DNA of 64,000 nt from Novosphingobium sp. (GCF_030699305.1 NZ_JAUYNB010000038.1:124001-188000), one strand, 5' to 3'; shown: positions 36,183 to 45,641, numbered from the stretch's first letter. Notes: generated by a model from the letters alone, not told the origin. A program made the numbers and translations.

Positions 36183-39100
36183 ATGGCGAAAAAACGATAC
36201 CCTTTACCGGCCCCTCTTGCAGCGGCCTCGCTGCAAGGGGCAGCGGGCAGCGCCATACCAGCCGACAAGGCGATCGACGGCGACCCCACGCATGGAGACC
36301 ACCTGATCGTAGGCATTGGCGCCTCGGCGGGCGGGCTTGACGCCTTCCGGTCGTTTTTTGCGGCCATGCCGACGGACAGCGGCATGGCATTCGTCCTGAT
36401 CCAGCATCTGGACCCGAATTACGACAGCGCACTGGCTGAAATCATCGGCGAATGCACAGGCATGCCGGTTACCAAAGCCGTTGACGGAACCGTGGCCACC
36501 CCGAACACCGTCGCGGTGATCCCGCAAAATGCGATCCTGAAGATCGAGCGCGGCGTGCTGCGGGTCGCCGCACCGGAATCGCCCACGGCCCGGCGCTCGT
36601 CGATCGACACATTTCTGGTCTCATTGGCCGAAGATCAGGGCGAAAACGCTGTCGGGATCATCCTGTCCGGGTTCGGCAGCGACGGCACGATCGGGATCGA
36701 GGCGATCAAGGAAGCTGGCGGCCTGACGCTCAGCGAAGCCGCGTTCGATCACCGCGCCAAGTTCGGTATGCCGCAAAGTGCGGCGGTCGGCGGGTTTGTC
36801 GACTATGTCCTCCAGCCGCACGAGATGCCGGCCCGCTTGCTGGAATATCGCGACTTCAAATACCGGCGGGCAGCCCTGGGCCTCGCGCAATCGTCCGGCA
36901 ATGACCAGGCCAGCTATCTGGCGACGATCTGCGCCGTGCTGAACAGCCGGCTGGGGCGCGATTTTGGCCAGTACAAATCCAGCACGCTGATGCGCCGCGT
37001 GCGCCGGCGGATGCAGGTGCTCCATATCGAAGACCCCAACGAATACATCGCCCAGCTGCGCAAGCTGCCGAACGAACCCGATCTGCTGTTCCGCGAGATC
37101 CTGATCGGGGTAACCCGGTTTTTCCGCGATCCGGCGATGTTCGAAACACTGGCCGAGACTGTGGTGCCGGAACTGGTCGCCAGGGGCGGCCCGGACGAGC
37201 CGATCCGGCTGTGGGTGGCGGGCTGTGCAACGGGCGAGGAAGCCTATTCGCTGGCCATCGTGTTCAAGGAAGCATTGGCGCGGGCCGAATCCACCCGGCA
37301 GGTCACGATCTTTGCCACCGATATCGATGACCGGGCCGTCACCGTCGCCCGCGGCGGCCTCTACACCGATGCGATCGAGGCGGATATTACGGCCGACCGG
37401 CTGACGCGCCATTTCGTCAAGGATGGACCGCGTTACCGGGTTGCCAAACACATCCGCGAAATGTGCGTTTTTTCCACCCATGACCTCGTCAAGGATCCGC
37501 CGTTCTCGAAACTTGATCTGGTGTCATGCCGTAATCTGCTGATCTACTTTGAACTGCCGCTGCAAAAGCGGGTTATTTCAACGTTCCATTACGGCATCAA
37601 GGCCAATGGTTTCCTGTGGCTCGGCCCGTCGGAAACGATCGCGACGAGTGCCCGCCTGTTCAAGCCGTTCGACAAGCGTTGCCGGATTTTCCGGCGGCTG
37701 GACGTCGTCGCAGAAATCCCCCACCCGCCGGCCAACAGCCGGATCAACGGCGCATCCGCCGCCCCCCGAAATGTCGAAGCTGAGAATATCGACGCCCTGG
37801 CCGCACGGATGATGGCACAATATACCCCGGCCTATATCGTGTTTGACAGCCAGCACGAAATTCAGCGGTTCTCTGGCCCGGTGGCGAAGTTCATGGAACC
37901 GGTCAGCGGCGGGGCCAGCCTCAACCTGTTCCGGATGCTGCACGCCCAGTTGCGGCCCACCGTCCGCAGCCTCATCCGCAAAGTGCTGGAAGAGCAGCGA
38001 TCGGTCCGGGAAACGGTCACCTTTGAGGTCGCAGGCCAGAACCAGACCATCAACCTGATCACCGAACCGATGGCCGAGCCGATTGGCGATCAACGGTGCA
38101 TGCTGCTGGTATTCCAGGAAGTGGCCGCCGCCAGTGTTCCAAGTGTTCCGAGTGCTCCGGGGGAATCCGGCCTGGACGCGCCGTCCGTTGATCCGGTTCA
38201 CAGCGAACTGGTCGCCGCGCGGGAGAAGCTGCAAATAGTCACCGAGGAACTGGAAACGGCGAACGAGGAACTGCAAAGCTCCAACGAAGAGTTCCAGTCG
38301 GTCAACGAGGAACTGCATTCGACCGTCGAGGAACTGGAGACTTCGAAGGAGGAGTTGCAGTCGATCAACGAAGAGCTGCAAACCGTCAACGCCGAGCTGA
38401 ACAACCGGGCCGACAGTCTGGTCCGGTCCAACAGCGATCTGGCCAACCTGTTCGACAGCACATCGATTGCCACGCTGTTCCTGGACAACAATTTGCATAT
38501 CCGCCGGTTTACCCCGGCGATTACTGATATTTTCAATGTTCGCGAAGGCGATGAAGGCCGCCTGATCAGCGATTTCGCGTCACGACTGGCGGGATCTGCG
38601 CTGACCCGGGACATCGATCAGGTCCTGCGCAATCTGGGTTCGCTGGAACGCGAAGCGGAATCGCAGGACGGAACGGCGACATATCTGGTTCGGGTCAAAC
38701 CATACCGCGACCTCAACAATGTCATCGACGGCGTGGTCATTACGCTGATCGATATTTCGGAACGCAAGAAGCTTGAGCGCGATCAGGCCCACCTTGCCGC
38801 AATCGTTGCATCATCAGCGGACGCGATCATCAGCCACGACCTGGAAGGGACGATCACCAGCTGGAACGCCGGGGCAGAGAAGATCTATGGCTATACGGCG
38901 GACGAAATGATCGGCCAGCCGATGTCCACCTTGCTGGATGAGGCCCAGATCGACGAATGGCCGAAAAATCTGGCCCGCCTGCGCGAAGGCAAGCCCGTAA
39001 GCGATATCGATATCAGCCGGATGACCAAGGGTGACCGGACCATCTTTGTGTCGCTGACGATTTCCCCGATGCGCGACGCCCAGGGCACGATTATCGGGGC

Positions 39101-39776
39101 ATCCGCCGTCGCCCGCGACATTGCCATGCGAAAAGTCGCCGAAGATCGCAACGACATGCTGTTGGCTGAACTCGACCACCGCGTCAAAAATATCCTCGCG
39201 GTGGTCTCATCGGTGGTCAACCAGACGCTCAACGCAGGTGGCCCGCCGGAAACGGCGCGGGCCGAGATCGAAGGGCGAATCCAGGCCATCTCCCGCGCGC
39301 ACAGCCTGCTGACCGATTTCGGCGGGATCGACGGCTCGCTGCGCGATCTGGTGACCACCGAACTCAGCCCGTTTGCGCAGCGTTCGAACGTGACCACATC
39401 GGGCGATGATGTCGTGCTGACCTCGCGGGCCAACCTGAGCATTGCCCTGGCGATCCACGAACTGGCGACCAATTCGGCCAAGTACGGCGCGCTTTCAACC
39501 GATGCGGGGCACCTTGATGTGACCTGGCACGTCACCGGGCCAAGCGCCGAGCAGGAGCTTGAGATCCTGTGGCTGGAAACCGCCGGACCGCCCGTTGTCC
39601 CCCCGGTCAGGCGCGGCTTTGGCACCCGGCTGATCGAACTCAGCCTGGTGCGCGGGCTGAAGGCGACCGTGAACCGTGAGTTCCTTGAGTCGGGGGTCCG
39701 GTGCCGGATCAAAGTGCCGCTCACCCCGGAAATCGGCCGGGTCCGCGCGACCAATCCTGCAAAAAGCGAGCTGTGA
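36183..39776 (+). CDS. CheB-CheR-PAS-PAS-HWE kinase hybrid
   Basis: A 1197-residue soluble multidomain protein. In order: CheB methylesterase domain (about 40-220; GIGASAGGLDAF, IQHLDP, SGFGSDG are the Ser, His, Asp sites), CheR methyltransferase (about 240-500; GVTRFFRDP, VAGCATGEEAYSLA), a coiled coil of EELE/NEEL repeats (about 680-760), two PAS domains (about 770 and 880), and an HWE/HisKA_2 kinase (ELDHRVKNIL near 1000; IHELATNSAKYGA near 1090). Such hybrids sense signals and phosphorylate a response regulator; the receiver gene overlaps its stop. The ATG at 36183 is chosen; 36036 would add an unlikely leader. Confidence 0.9.
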   Translation: MAKKRYPLPAPLAAASLQGAAGSAIPADKAIDGDPTHGDHLIVGIGASAGGLDAFRSFFAAMPTDSGMAFVLIQHLDPNYDSALAEIIGECTGMPVTKAVDGTVATPNTVAVIPQNAILKIERGVLRVAAPESPTARRSSIDTFLVSLAEDQGENAVGIILSGFGSDGTIGIEAIKEAGGLTLSEAAFDHRAKFGMPQSAAVGGFVDYVLQPHEMPARLLEYRDFKYRRAALGLAQSSGNDQASYLATICAVLNSRLGRDFGQYKSSTLMRRVRRRMQVLHIEDPNEYIAQLRKLPNEPDLLFREILIGVTRFFRDPAMFETLAETVVPELVARGGPDEPIRLWVAGCATGEEAYSLAIVFKEALARAESTRQVTIFATDIDDRAVTVARGGLYTDAIEADITADRLTRHFVKDGPRYRVAKHIREMCVFSTHDLVKDPPFSKLDLVSCRNLLIYFELPLQKRVISTFHYGIKANGFLWLGPSETIATSARLFKPFDKRCRIFRRLDVVAEIPHPPANSRINGASAAPRNVEAENIDALAARMMAQYTPAYIVFDSQHEIQRFSGPVAKFMEPVSGGASLNLFRMLHAQLRPTVRSLIRKVLEEQRSVRETVTFEVAGQNQTINLITEPMAEPIGDQRCMLLVFQEVAAASVPSVPSAPGESGLDAPSVDPVHSELVAAREKLQIVTEELETANEELQSSNEEFQSVNEELHSTVEELETSKEELQSINEELQTVNAELNNRADSLVRSNSDLANLFDSTSIATLFLDNNLHIRRFTPAITDIFNVREGDEGRLISDFASRLAGSALTRDIDQVLRNLGSLEREAESQDGTATYLVRVKPYRDLNNVIDGVVITLIDISERKKLERDQAHLAAIVASSADAIISHDLEGTITSWNAGAEKIYGYTADEMIGQPMSTLLDEAQIDEWPKNLARLREGKPVSDIDISRMTKGDRTIFVSLTISPMRDAQGTIIGASAVARDIAMRKVAEDRNDMLLAELDHRVKNILAVVSSVVNQTLNAGGPPETARAEIEGRIQAISRAHSLLTDFGGIDGSLRDLVTTELSPFAQRSNVTTSGDDVVLTSRANLSIALAIHELATNSAKYGALSTDAGHLDVTWHVTGPSAEQELEILWLETAGPPVVPPVRRGFGTRLIELSLVRGLKATVNREFLESGVRCRIKVPLTPEIGRVRATNPAKSEL

Positions 39777-40162
39777 TGACCGAAACCTTGCCGAAGTTGC
39801 GCGTTCTCGTGGTCGAAGATGAACCCCTGGTCGGGATGGAGATCGAGTACACGATCGAAGAGCTTGGCCATGAAGTCGTCGGTCCGGTTGCCCAGCTGGT
39901 CGACGCAGTGGCGGCGGCAGCCGACGCCACGCTCGGCTGCGCGATCCTCGACATCAACATCCGGGGCGGTCATTCCTACCCGGTCGCAGACCTGCTGCTG
40001 GCGCGCGGCGTGCCGGTGTTGCTGCTGAGCGGATATGGGCGGCAGTCGTTGCCGGATCGGCTGCAGGCCGCAGCCTATCTGACCAAGCCCTTCACCTCCG
40101 GGCAACTGCAACAGGAAGTCCGCAATCTGTGCGCCCGGACAGCGGCAGATCCCGGACCTTAG
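39776..40162 (+). CDS. Single-domain response regulator
   Basis: A 128-residue receiver with no output domain. The acidic pair is in VVEDEPLVG, the phospho-acceptor Asp in AILDINIRGG near 60, the Thr/Ser in LLLSGYG and the Lys in LTKPFTSG near 106. TGATG joins it to the kinase hybrid, so the hybrid's HWE domain probably phosphorylates it. Single receivers of this type act as phosphate sinks or protein-protein switches. Confidence 0.9.
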   Translation: MTETLPKLRVLVVEDEPLVGMEIEYTIEELGHEVVGPVAQLVDAVAAAADATLGCAILDINIRGGHSYPVADLLLARGVPVLLLSGYGRQSLPDRLQAAAYLTKPFTSGQLQQEVRNLCARTAADPGP

Positions 40163-40215
40163 CCGGGCCTCAGCTGCGGCCCGCGTAACGTCCTTGTGCA
40201 AAGGTGGCGTAAGTT

Positions 40216-40812
40216 ATGGCGAGAGATTTTCCCATCGTCTGTATCGGCGGATCGGCTGGCGGGCTGGACGCCTATACGCGGCTGCTCAAAAATCTGCCGG
40301 ACGATCTGGGCGTCGCCATTGTCATCGTCAATCACCTGCGAACCGTATCGACAATGCTGCACGAGATTCTGCCGCGTTTCACGCCGATGCCAGTCGAGCT
40401 GATCACCGATCGGCTGGATGTGCGCCCGAACTGCGTGTTCATCATCCCGGAAAAACGCGACCTGCACGTCCAGGACGGCGAGTTCCGGCTGAAGCCGATC
40501 TCGAAACCGCGCGGCTGGCCCGATGTCATCACCGTCTTCCTGCGCTCGCTGACCGAGAACTGGGACGGTCAACTGATCGCAGTGATCGTGTCGGGCTATG
40601 ACGGCGATGGGGCCGCTGCGCTGTGCGGCATCAGGGAAGTGGGCGGCATCACGATCGCGCAGAAGCAGGATACCGCCGCCCAACCTGACATGCCGCAAAG
40701 CGCCATCGACAGCGGCTGCATCGATTTTGTCCTGTCACCGGAAGGGATCGCGCAGCAAATCCGGAAAATCGCGGACGAAGCGGCACTCCGCCCCGTCCGC
40801 GATCTGTCATAA
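40216..40812 (+). CDS. CheB-type methylesterase domain protein
   Basis: A 198-residue stand-alone CheB catalytic domain. The triad is visible: Ser in CIGGSAGGLDAY near 13, His in VIVNHLRTV near 41 and Asp in VSGYDGDGAAA near 132. There is no receiver domain, unlike chemotaxis CheB. It follows the receiver gene by 53 bases and may counteract or assist the CheR part of the hybrid at 36183. The target protein is unknown. Confidence 0.87.
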   Translation: MARDFPIVCIGGSAGGLDAYTRLLKNLPDDLGVAIVIVNHLRTVSTMLHEILPRFTPMPVELITDRLDVRPNCVFIIPEKRDLHVQDGEFRLKPISKPRGWPDVITVFLRSLTENWDGQLIAVIVSGYDGDGAAALCGIREVGGITIAQKQDTAAQPDMPQSAIDSGCIDFVLSPEGIAQQIRKIADEAALRPVRDLS

Positions 40813-41450
40813 TCAGGCTAGCGTGCGAACTTGCGGCTCGCGGCCATAGAAGCGCCGGGCCGCCGCCGTGACAAACGCGCCATCGATCCCGCCCACCCCG
40901 TCACCGGGCGCAACACCGGCCTTGTCCAGCAATGGCTGTGCGCCTGATCGAACACCTGGATGCCCAGTTCCCATTCGGGGAATTTGCCCGTGTCGATCGC
41001 CTCGAACAGGTCGCGGCGGTGATAGTCGTTGTCGGCGGCCTGAAGCTTCAGCGCTTCGTCCCAGATCGTTGACTGGATGCCAAGTTTGGGCTTCCAGTGG
41101 AACTTGACGAAATGGCTCTTGCCCGCCTCGTTCACCAGCTGGAAGGTGTGGACGCCAAAGCCCTCCATCTTCACGGCATGGACCAGATCGGGGAACTTCA
41201 TCGCATCCTGGATGAAGAACACGGGGATGTTGTTGCCCACCAGATCCCAGTTGCCCTCGTCGGTGTAGAACTTGACCGCAAAGCCGCGCACATCGCGCGG
41301 GGTGTCGACCGAACCGGCACCGCCAGCCACCGTTGAGAAGCGGGCGAACACTTCGGTGCGCTTGCCCGGTTCGAACAGCGCCGCCTTGCTGAGATCTGCA
41401 ATGTCGGCAGTGGGGAGGCTGCCCACCAGGCGCATGGCCAACCACCACCG
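40813..41450 (-). pseudogene. Catalase remnant (deleted, frameshifted)
   Basis: Minus-strand sequence encodes recognisable parts of a KatE-type catalase: [46 protein letters not shown], then [20 protein letters not shown] and [12 protein letters not shown]. The N-terminal section with the catalytic His is missing. About 35-45 residues are lost between HAVK and MEGFG. A frame change then joins a short C-terminal piece ([22 protein letters not shown]) ending at 40813. No working catalase can be made. The surviving segments are unusually well conserved, so decay looks recent. Confidence 0.85.
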
Positions 41451-41508
41451 GGGTTAACGCCGGGGCAGGCGAAGCCGCCCGTTCACCAGCAGCATTGAAG
41501 CCCGCGAC

Positions 41509-41533
41509 GGAACAATCCGGTTGTGCGCCGGTT
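41509..41533 (+). promoter_or_regulatory. Possible EcfG-type stress promoter
   Basis: GGAAC (41509-41513), 16 bases, then GGTT (41530-41533) resembles the alphaproteobacterial general stress promoter GGAAC-N16/17-CGTT, with one mismatch in the -10. It ends 27 bases before the start of the small membrane protein gene. Weak evidence. Confidence 0.35.
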
Positions 41534-41560
41534 ACGGTCCCATCGGAAAAGGACATTCAC

Positions 41561-41875
41561 ATGGATGATGGTAATTTGAACGCCGAACGGTCACGCAGCG
41601 GCTTTGGCATGACGCTTGGCCTGATCGTACTGGCAATCGCCGCGCTGGTCGGGATCCTGTTCTTCACGGGCTTCTGGACCGCCGATATCAAGGGCGGCTC
41701 CATGCCGACCGTCGATGTCAGCGCCGAAGAGGGCAGCCTCCCCACTGTCGACATGCAATCGAAGGAAATCGTCGTCGGGACGACGACCAAGACCGTCGAA
41801 GTGCCCAAGGTCGAAACCAAACAGGTCGAAGTGACCGTTCCGGTGGTTGGGGTGAAGAACAACAACCCGGAATAA
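41561..41875 (+). CDS. Small single-span membrane protein
   Basis: A 104-residue protein with one transmembrane segment (LGLIVLAIAALVGILFF, about 18-35) after a short cytoplasmic start. The rest is a polar, Val/Thr-rich tail with repeating K-T-VEVPKVET-type units, probably periplasmic. AAGGA sits 8 bases before the ATG. No family is recognised. Its place next to a DUF2383-like gene suggests an envelope or stress role. Confidence 0.75.
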   Translation: MDDGNLNAERSRSGFGMTLGLIVLAIAALVGILFFTGFWTADIKGGSMPTVDVSAEEGSLPTVDMQSKEIVVGTTTKTVEVPKVETKQVEVTVPVVGVKNNNPE

Positions 41876-41972
41876 ACGGCCGCTTCCCGCAACAGCGGTG
41901 GCCGCAAATCGTCACGCGGGCCGCGCATTCAGCGGTTTCCAGAAATCAGACAACCCAGAGGATACACTTCCC

Positions 41973-42425
41973 ATGATCGACACCAGCCACGATATCCGCA
42001 CGGTTAACGGCCTGATCGCAACCACGCTCGACAGCGTGGAAGGGTATCAGGAAGCCGCCGACGACATCGAAAACAGCCGCTTCGGCGCCATCTTCAATGC
42101 CCGTGCGCAAGAACGCCGCTCGGTCGTCAGCGATCTGCAGGCGCAGGTCCTCAGCCTGGGCGGCAATCCCGAAGACGATGGCACCGTGCTGGCGGGCGCA
42201 CATCGCGTGTTCCTCGGCCTGAAGGCAAAGATCATGGGTGCTGACGACACCGCGGTGATCGACGAGGTTGAGCGCGGTGAAGACCACATCAAGGCCAAGT
42301 TCGAAACGGCCATGGCCGACGAGGATTTGTCACCTGATACCATGGCGGCGGTCCGTCAGGCGTACCAATCGGTGCGCGCCGGTCATGCTGAAATGAGCGC
42401 CATGCAGAGCGGCCAGCAAGTCTGA
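41973..42425 (+). CDS. DUF2383 (PA2169-like) four-helix protein
   Basis: A 150-residue helical protein with the DUF2383/PA2169 pattern: VNGLIATTLDSVEGYQEAA, then RAQERRSVVSDLQAQV, GGNPEDDGTVLAGAHRVF, and a last helix with acidic residues (DEVERGEDHIKAKFE). The fold resembles ferritin-like helical bundles, and members are common in stress loci of sphingomonads. Function is unknown. It is followed by a terminator. Confidence 0.85.
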   Translation: MIDTSHDIRTVNGLIATTLDSVEGYQEAADDIENSRFGAIFNARAQERRSVVSDLQAQVLSLGGNPEDDGTVLAGAHRVFLGLKAKIMGADDTAVIDEVERGEDHIKAKFETAMADEDLSPDTMAAVRQAYQSVRAGHAEMSAMQSGQQV

Positions 42426-42477
42426 ACCTACCCGCCAGAGCCGGGGGCTGCAACGACCCCAGGCGACGGAGCACCGA

Positions 42478-42506
42478 GGGCGGCCTCCCCAGCGGGATGG
42501 CCGCCC
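42478..42506 (+). terminator. Terminator-like hairpin after the DUF2383 gene
   Basis: GGGCGGCC (42478-42485) and GGCCGCCC (42499-42506) form a perfect 8-bp stem with a 13-base loop, followed by TTAAG. It ends the transcript from the genes to its left. Confidence 0.65.
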
Positions 42507-42542
42507 TTAAGCTTGGGCGGTGTCAGAACACAACTGACTAAA

Positions 42543-43039
42543 GGCAGTGTCAAAATGATGGCACCGCTGGCGATGGAGCGGCGTGACGCTCAGGGTGAAG
42601 GAGGCGCCAGGGTCCACAAGTTCGCGAAAGTCGCCTGACGCCGACATTCCGGACATTCGAAGCCGCTTCATATCTGCCAGAACCCCGTCATTTGATCATC
42701 GCCGCTCGGCGTCGCGGCCTAGATGGGAGCGGACTAATGTGCTGCGAAATGCTCCCCGATTGCGTGGGCGATGGCGTCTGATTTCTGGCCGGACAAACGA
42801 CCGACACAATACCGGGCGGCAACGATCGCCTGATCCAGTAACGGTCCGTGGTGGCCAAGGCGGGTTTACGCTTCGCAAGGATAGCGGGAAGCGGACATGC
42901 ACCTTCACCAAGAGGCGGATTACCTCAGGCGACGCGTGAAAGTACCCGAATGGATTGACGGGTTTGGGGGCTGGGGCGTCGCCTCATCCTGCCTGCGGCG
43001 CCGCTTCATCGCCAGCGGTGCAATCCCTTTGACACTGCC
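42543..43039. mobile_element. MITE-like element bounded by ~41-bp inverted repeats
   Basis: GGCAGTGTCAAA followed by a GCACCGCTGGCGATG core starts at 42543. The reverse complement of the right end (up to 43039) repeats it with 4 mismatches in 41 bases. The ~497-bp interior has no convincing gene and covers most of the non-coding stretch 42507-43115. It carries a dispersed repeat at 42880-42932. No clear target duplication was seen. It may be a non-autonomous element or the shrunken remains of an insertion sequence. Confidence 0.65.
42880..42932. repeat. Dispersed intergenic repeat, type 2, copy 1
   Basis: AGCGGGAAGCGGACAT followed by CACC-type bases and GGCGGATTAC-TCA-GCGA matches 48455-48507 over ~50 bases. 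The two copies bracket the mobile island, so they could derive from one element or be ordinary sphingomonad intergenic repeats. Confidence 0.6.
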
Positions 43040-43115
43040 ATCGCAAGTCATAATAAGCGCGTTGGCGCACGTCGTAATGGTGACCTACGAAATCTGCTGG
43101 CCAGGAGATTTGCAA

Positions 43116-44687
43116 ATGACGATCTATTCCCTGAATGACAGGGCCTACGAGGGAGAGGAAAATGCCGATGTCGTAATAATTGGTGCAGGTGCTTTAGGAA
43201 TTACATTAGCAGTAACAATTGCAAGGCAAGGCAGGCGGGTCATTCTTTTAGAAGCTGGCCCTCGGCATCCACCGGTCAACTTTCAGAAGGCGAACAGAGG
43301 CCCGACTTCAGGGCGCACGTTTACGCGAATGGAAACAGGCCGAATGCGCGCATATGGTGGTACGACGCGGCTTTGGGGAGGCCAACTCGTCCCGTTCGAC
43401 GTTGGTGATATCGAATCGGTTGACGAAAACGGCAAGCGGCTTTGGCCTATAAGCTATGACGAAGTTTCACCGTGGATCGATGTTGCGTTCGACTTGCTTG
43501 GAGTCGACGCCGCTGCCCGAGACCGAAGCGCAGTCTACCACCAGGCAACCGGTGAAAATGGCCAACTGGGGCATGGCTTGCAAACGATGCTGACGATCTG
43601 GCTGCGGCAGCCGGACTTTACCCGCTTGTTTGCGAAGGAACTTGAAGACAGTCCGCTAATTACTGTGGTCACCGATGCTGAAGTTCAGCGGTTTGAATTT
43701 GCCGATAACGGTAATCTTGAAACACTGCATATTGGAAATGATGCTGGTCGGAGTCTCACGATCCGACCCCGAACGGTTGTTCTGGCAGCCGGCACCATGG
43801 AATCGGTTCGCCAGCTTCTGCGCGCGCAAGCAATATCACCAAACTGTCCATTCCGAGATAATCGCAATGTCGGGCACTGGTACCTGGATCATCTCAACGG
43901 AACAGCAGGTCACGTTGAGATCAGTGATCCCAAAGCTTTCGGTCGGCTTTTTCATATGATTTTTGCGGGGGGACGAAAATACCAGGTCAAAATTGTGTTT
44001 GCGGATCGACGACCGCTGCATAGCGCAAACATCTCATCAATGGTGCTTCCACCTATGACCATACGAGAGGTTGTTGCAGACGCTCAACAACTTTTGAGGC
44101 GCGTAATTGGAGGGCAAAAATCGCCAATAACGGCGGTGCGCGATGCAGTCGGCATCATGAGTACCATTGTGCCGTTCGCTTGGCGCTACCTGATCGACCG
44201 ACGCGCGGGCCTGGTTAACTCGAACATGCGAATTGGGTACGAGATAGAGCAGATGCCGGTGTTTGACAGCTACTTGTACCTGGATCCGACGCACCCACCT
44301 GAGACTGCGCCAATCGGAGTGCATTGGCATGTCGGCGGACGCGAAATGGAAACGACGAGCCGATTCTGCGAAGCCCTGGCAGCCGCCTTTTCCGATCTGA
44401 AGCTGGGAGACGTAGTTATCTCCCCCCCTGCGTCGGCAGACGACCCCGCGTTTCTGGACGATTTCTACAATTCGGGACACTACATGGGCGGTGCCCGGAT
44501 GGCCGAATCCCCCGAAGACGGCGTTGTCGACCGCGATTGCAAAGTTTTTGGTTGCTCAAATCTTTACTTGGCAGGGGCGATGGTATTTCCAACCGGCAGC
44601 TTCGCAAATTCTACGTTGACTGCTATCGCCTTGGGACAGCGATTGGCCGCTCATCTAACCGTTGCTCACAAGGATGCTGGCGAATGA
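43116..44687 (+). CDS. GMC-family flavin oxidoreductase
   Basis: A 523-residue FAD enzyme of the glucose-methanol-choline family. The dinucleotide-binding motif IIGAGALGITLAVTIA is near residue 25, followed by LLEAG; the middle has AYGGTTRLWGGQL and VLAAGTMES; the C-terminus has the family pattern NLYLAGAMVFPTGSFANST. AGGAG precedes the ATG. It would oxidise an alcohol group. Codon use is clearly more AT-rich than the flanks, which points to transfer. It overlaps the aldo/keto reductase gene by ATGA, so the two probably act on the same substrate. Confidence 0.9.
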   Translation: MTIYSLNDRAYEGEENADVVIIGAGALGITLAVTIARQGRRVILLEAGPRHPPVNFQKANRGPTSGRTFTRMETGRMRAYGGTTRLWGGQLVPFDVGDIESVDENGKRLWPISYDEVSPWIDVAFDLLGVDAAARDRSAVYHQATGENGQLGHGLQTMLTIWLRQPDFTRLFAKELEDSPLITVVTDAEVQRFEFADNGNLETLHIGNDAGRSLTIRPRTVVLAAGTMESVRQLLRAQAISPNCPFRDNRNVGHWYLDHLNGTAGHVEISDPKAFGRLFHMIFAGGRKYQVKIVFADRRPLHSANISSMVLPPMTIREVVADAQQLLRRVIGGQKSPITAVRDAVGIMSTIVPFAWRYLIDRRAGLVNSNMRIGYEIEQMPVFDSYLYLDPTHPPETAPIGVHWHVGGREMETTSRFCEALAAAFSDLKLGDVVISPPASADDPAFLDDFYNSGHYMGGARMAESPEDGVVDRDCKVFGCSNLYLAGAMVFPTGSFANSTLTAIALGQRLAAHLTVAHKDAGE

Positions 44688-45595
44688 AACTGTTGCCGCG
44701 GCTGGTCTATGGATGTGGTCGTCTAACCGGCGGAGCCAGTAAGCGGGATGCACTCGCACTGCTCGATCGAATTTTCGACGCAGGCGTCCTGGCGCTCGAT
44801 GTAGCGCCGACATACGGTATTGGGACCGCCGAAGAGGTAGTCGGTGAGGCAGTCGGTCGGCGCAAGCAAGGAGCGCGGATCGAGATAATCGCCAAAGTCG
44901 GTATCGCGCCTCCCCGATACCCCTGGCTCAAGACTGCACTGAGGCGGGCCAAGCGCACGTTCGCGCCGACGTCGCCGCGCGATCTTACCGCATGGCGACC
45001 AATTGAGCCGGCAGGGCGATTTGGTACTGGCGACTACAGCGCAGAAGCGATGACAGCCTCGGTCAACCGCAGCGCTGCCCGCTTACCGCACATCGACAAG
45101 CTTCTTTTGCATGGTTGCGGGCCTGATGAATGCACCGTTGAGGTATGCGACAGCCTTGAGAAACTTGCGGCTGAGCACTCCGCGCAACCCGGCTATGCGA
45201 TTGGATCGCGATTCGATGCGGCGCTCGATGCGCGATATCCGAAGCATTTCTTCGCAGAAACCGCTATCAACCCTGATATATTCGTTGAAACTGCAATATC
45301 AAGCGATCGTAAAGATGTATTGTTTCATTCGTTAATGCCAACCGCTGCTTACCTGACAGCGCATAACTCCGAATTTGCAGCTGCGCTCGATCGTGCGGCT
45401 GAAGTATTTGAACAGATCGACATTGCAACCGCAAGGATTTCCGCATTTTATGCGCTGGCCGCAGTGCGCGAGCCAGAAGCGCGGTTGGTGTTTGCTGCGA
45501 ACGACCCTGTTCGACTGGCAAACCTGCTCAAGACATTTCACCAGATCGACACTTTGAACCTGTCACCAACTATCGTCGAGCGCTTCGGCAGATAA
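44684..45595 (+). CDS. Aldo/keto reductase family protein
   Basis: A 303-residue TIM-barrel aldo/keto reductase. The catalytic tetrad is visible: Asp and Tyr in LDVAPTYGIG near 40-46, Lys in IIAKVGI near 70 and His in LLLHGCGPDE near 140. The barrel's later strands are divergent. It is co-transcribed with the GMC oxidoreductase and shares its AT-rich composition. The pair could invert a hydroxyl group by oxidation then reduction, as in some sugar-modifying loci; this is a guess. Confidence 0.85.
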   Translation: MKLLPRLVYGCGRLTGGASKRDALALLDRIFDAGVLALDVAPTYGIGTAEEVVGEAVGRRKQGARIEIIAKVGIAPPRYPWLKTALRRAKRTFAPTSPRDLTAWRPIEPAGRFGTGDYSAEAMTASVNRSAARLPHIDKLLLHGCGPDECTVEVCDSLEKLAAEHSAQPGYAIGSRFDAALDARYPKHFFAETAINPDIFVETAISSDRKDVLFHSLMPTAAYLTAHNSEFAAALDRAAEVFEQIDIATARISAFYALAAVREPEARLVFAANDPVRLANLLKTFHQIDTLNLSPTIVERFGR

Positions 45596-45641
45596 TGATT
45601 TGATGGACATATATCGGTTTTGCGCCGTTCAACTAATCTCA

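Noticed and set aside
42436..42540. tRNA or other structured RNA after the DUF2383 gene
   Set aside because: The only structure is a simple hairpin best explained as a terminator; no cloverleaf pattern is present.
42583..42939. Possible 118-residue protein inside the inverted-repeat element
   Set aside because: No ribosome-binding site, Arg-rich composition typical of non-coding GC-rich DNA, and it overlaps dispersed repeats.
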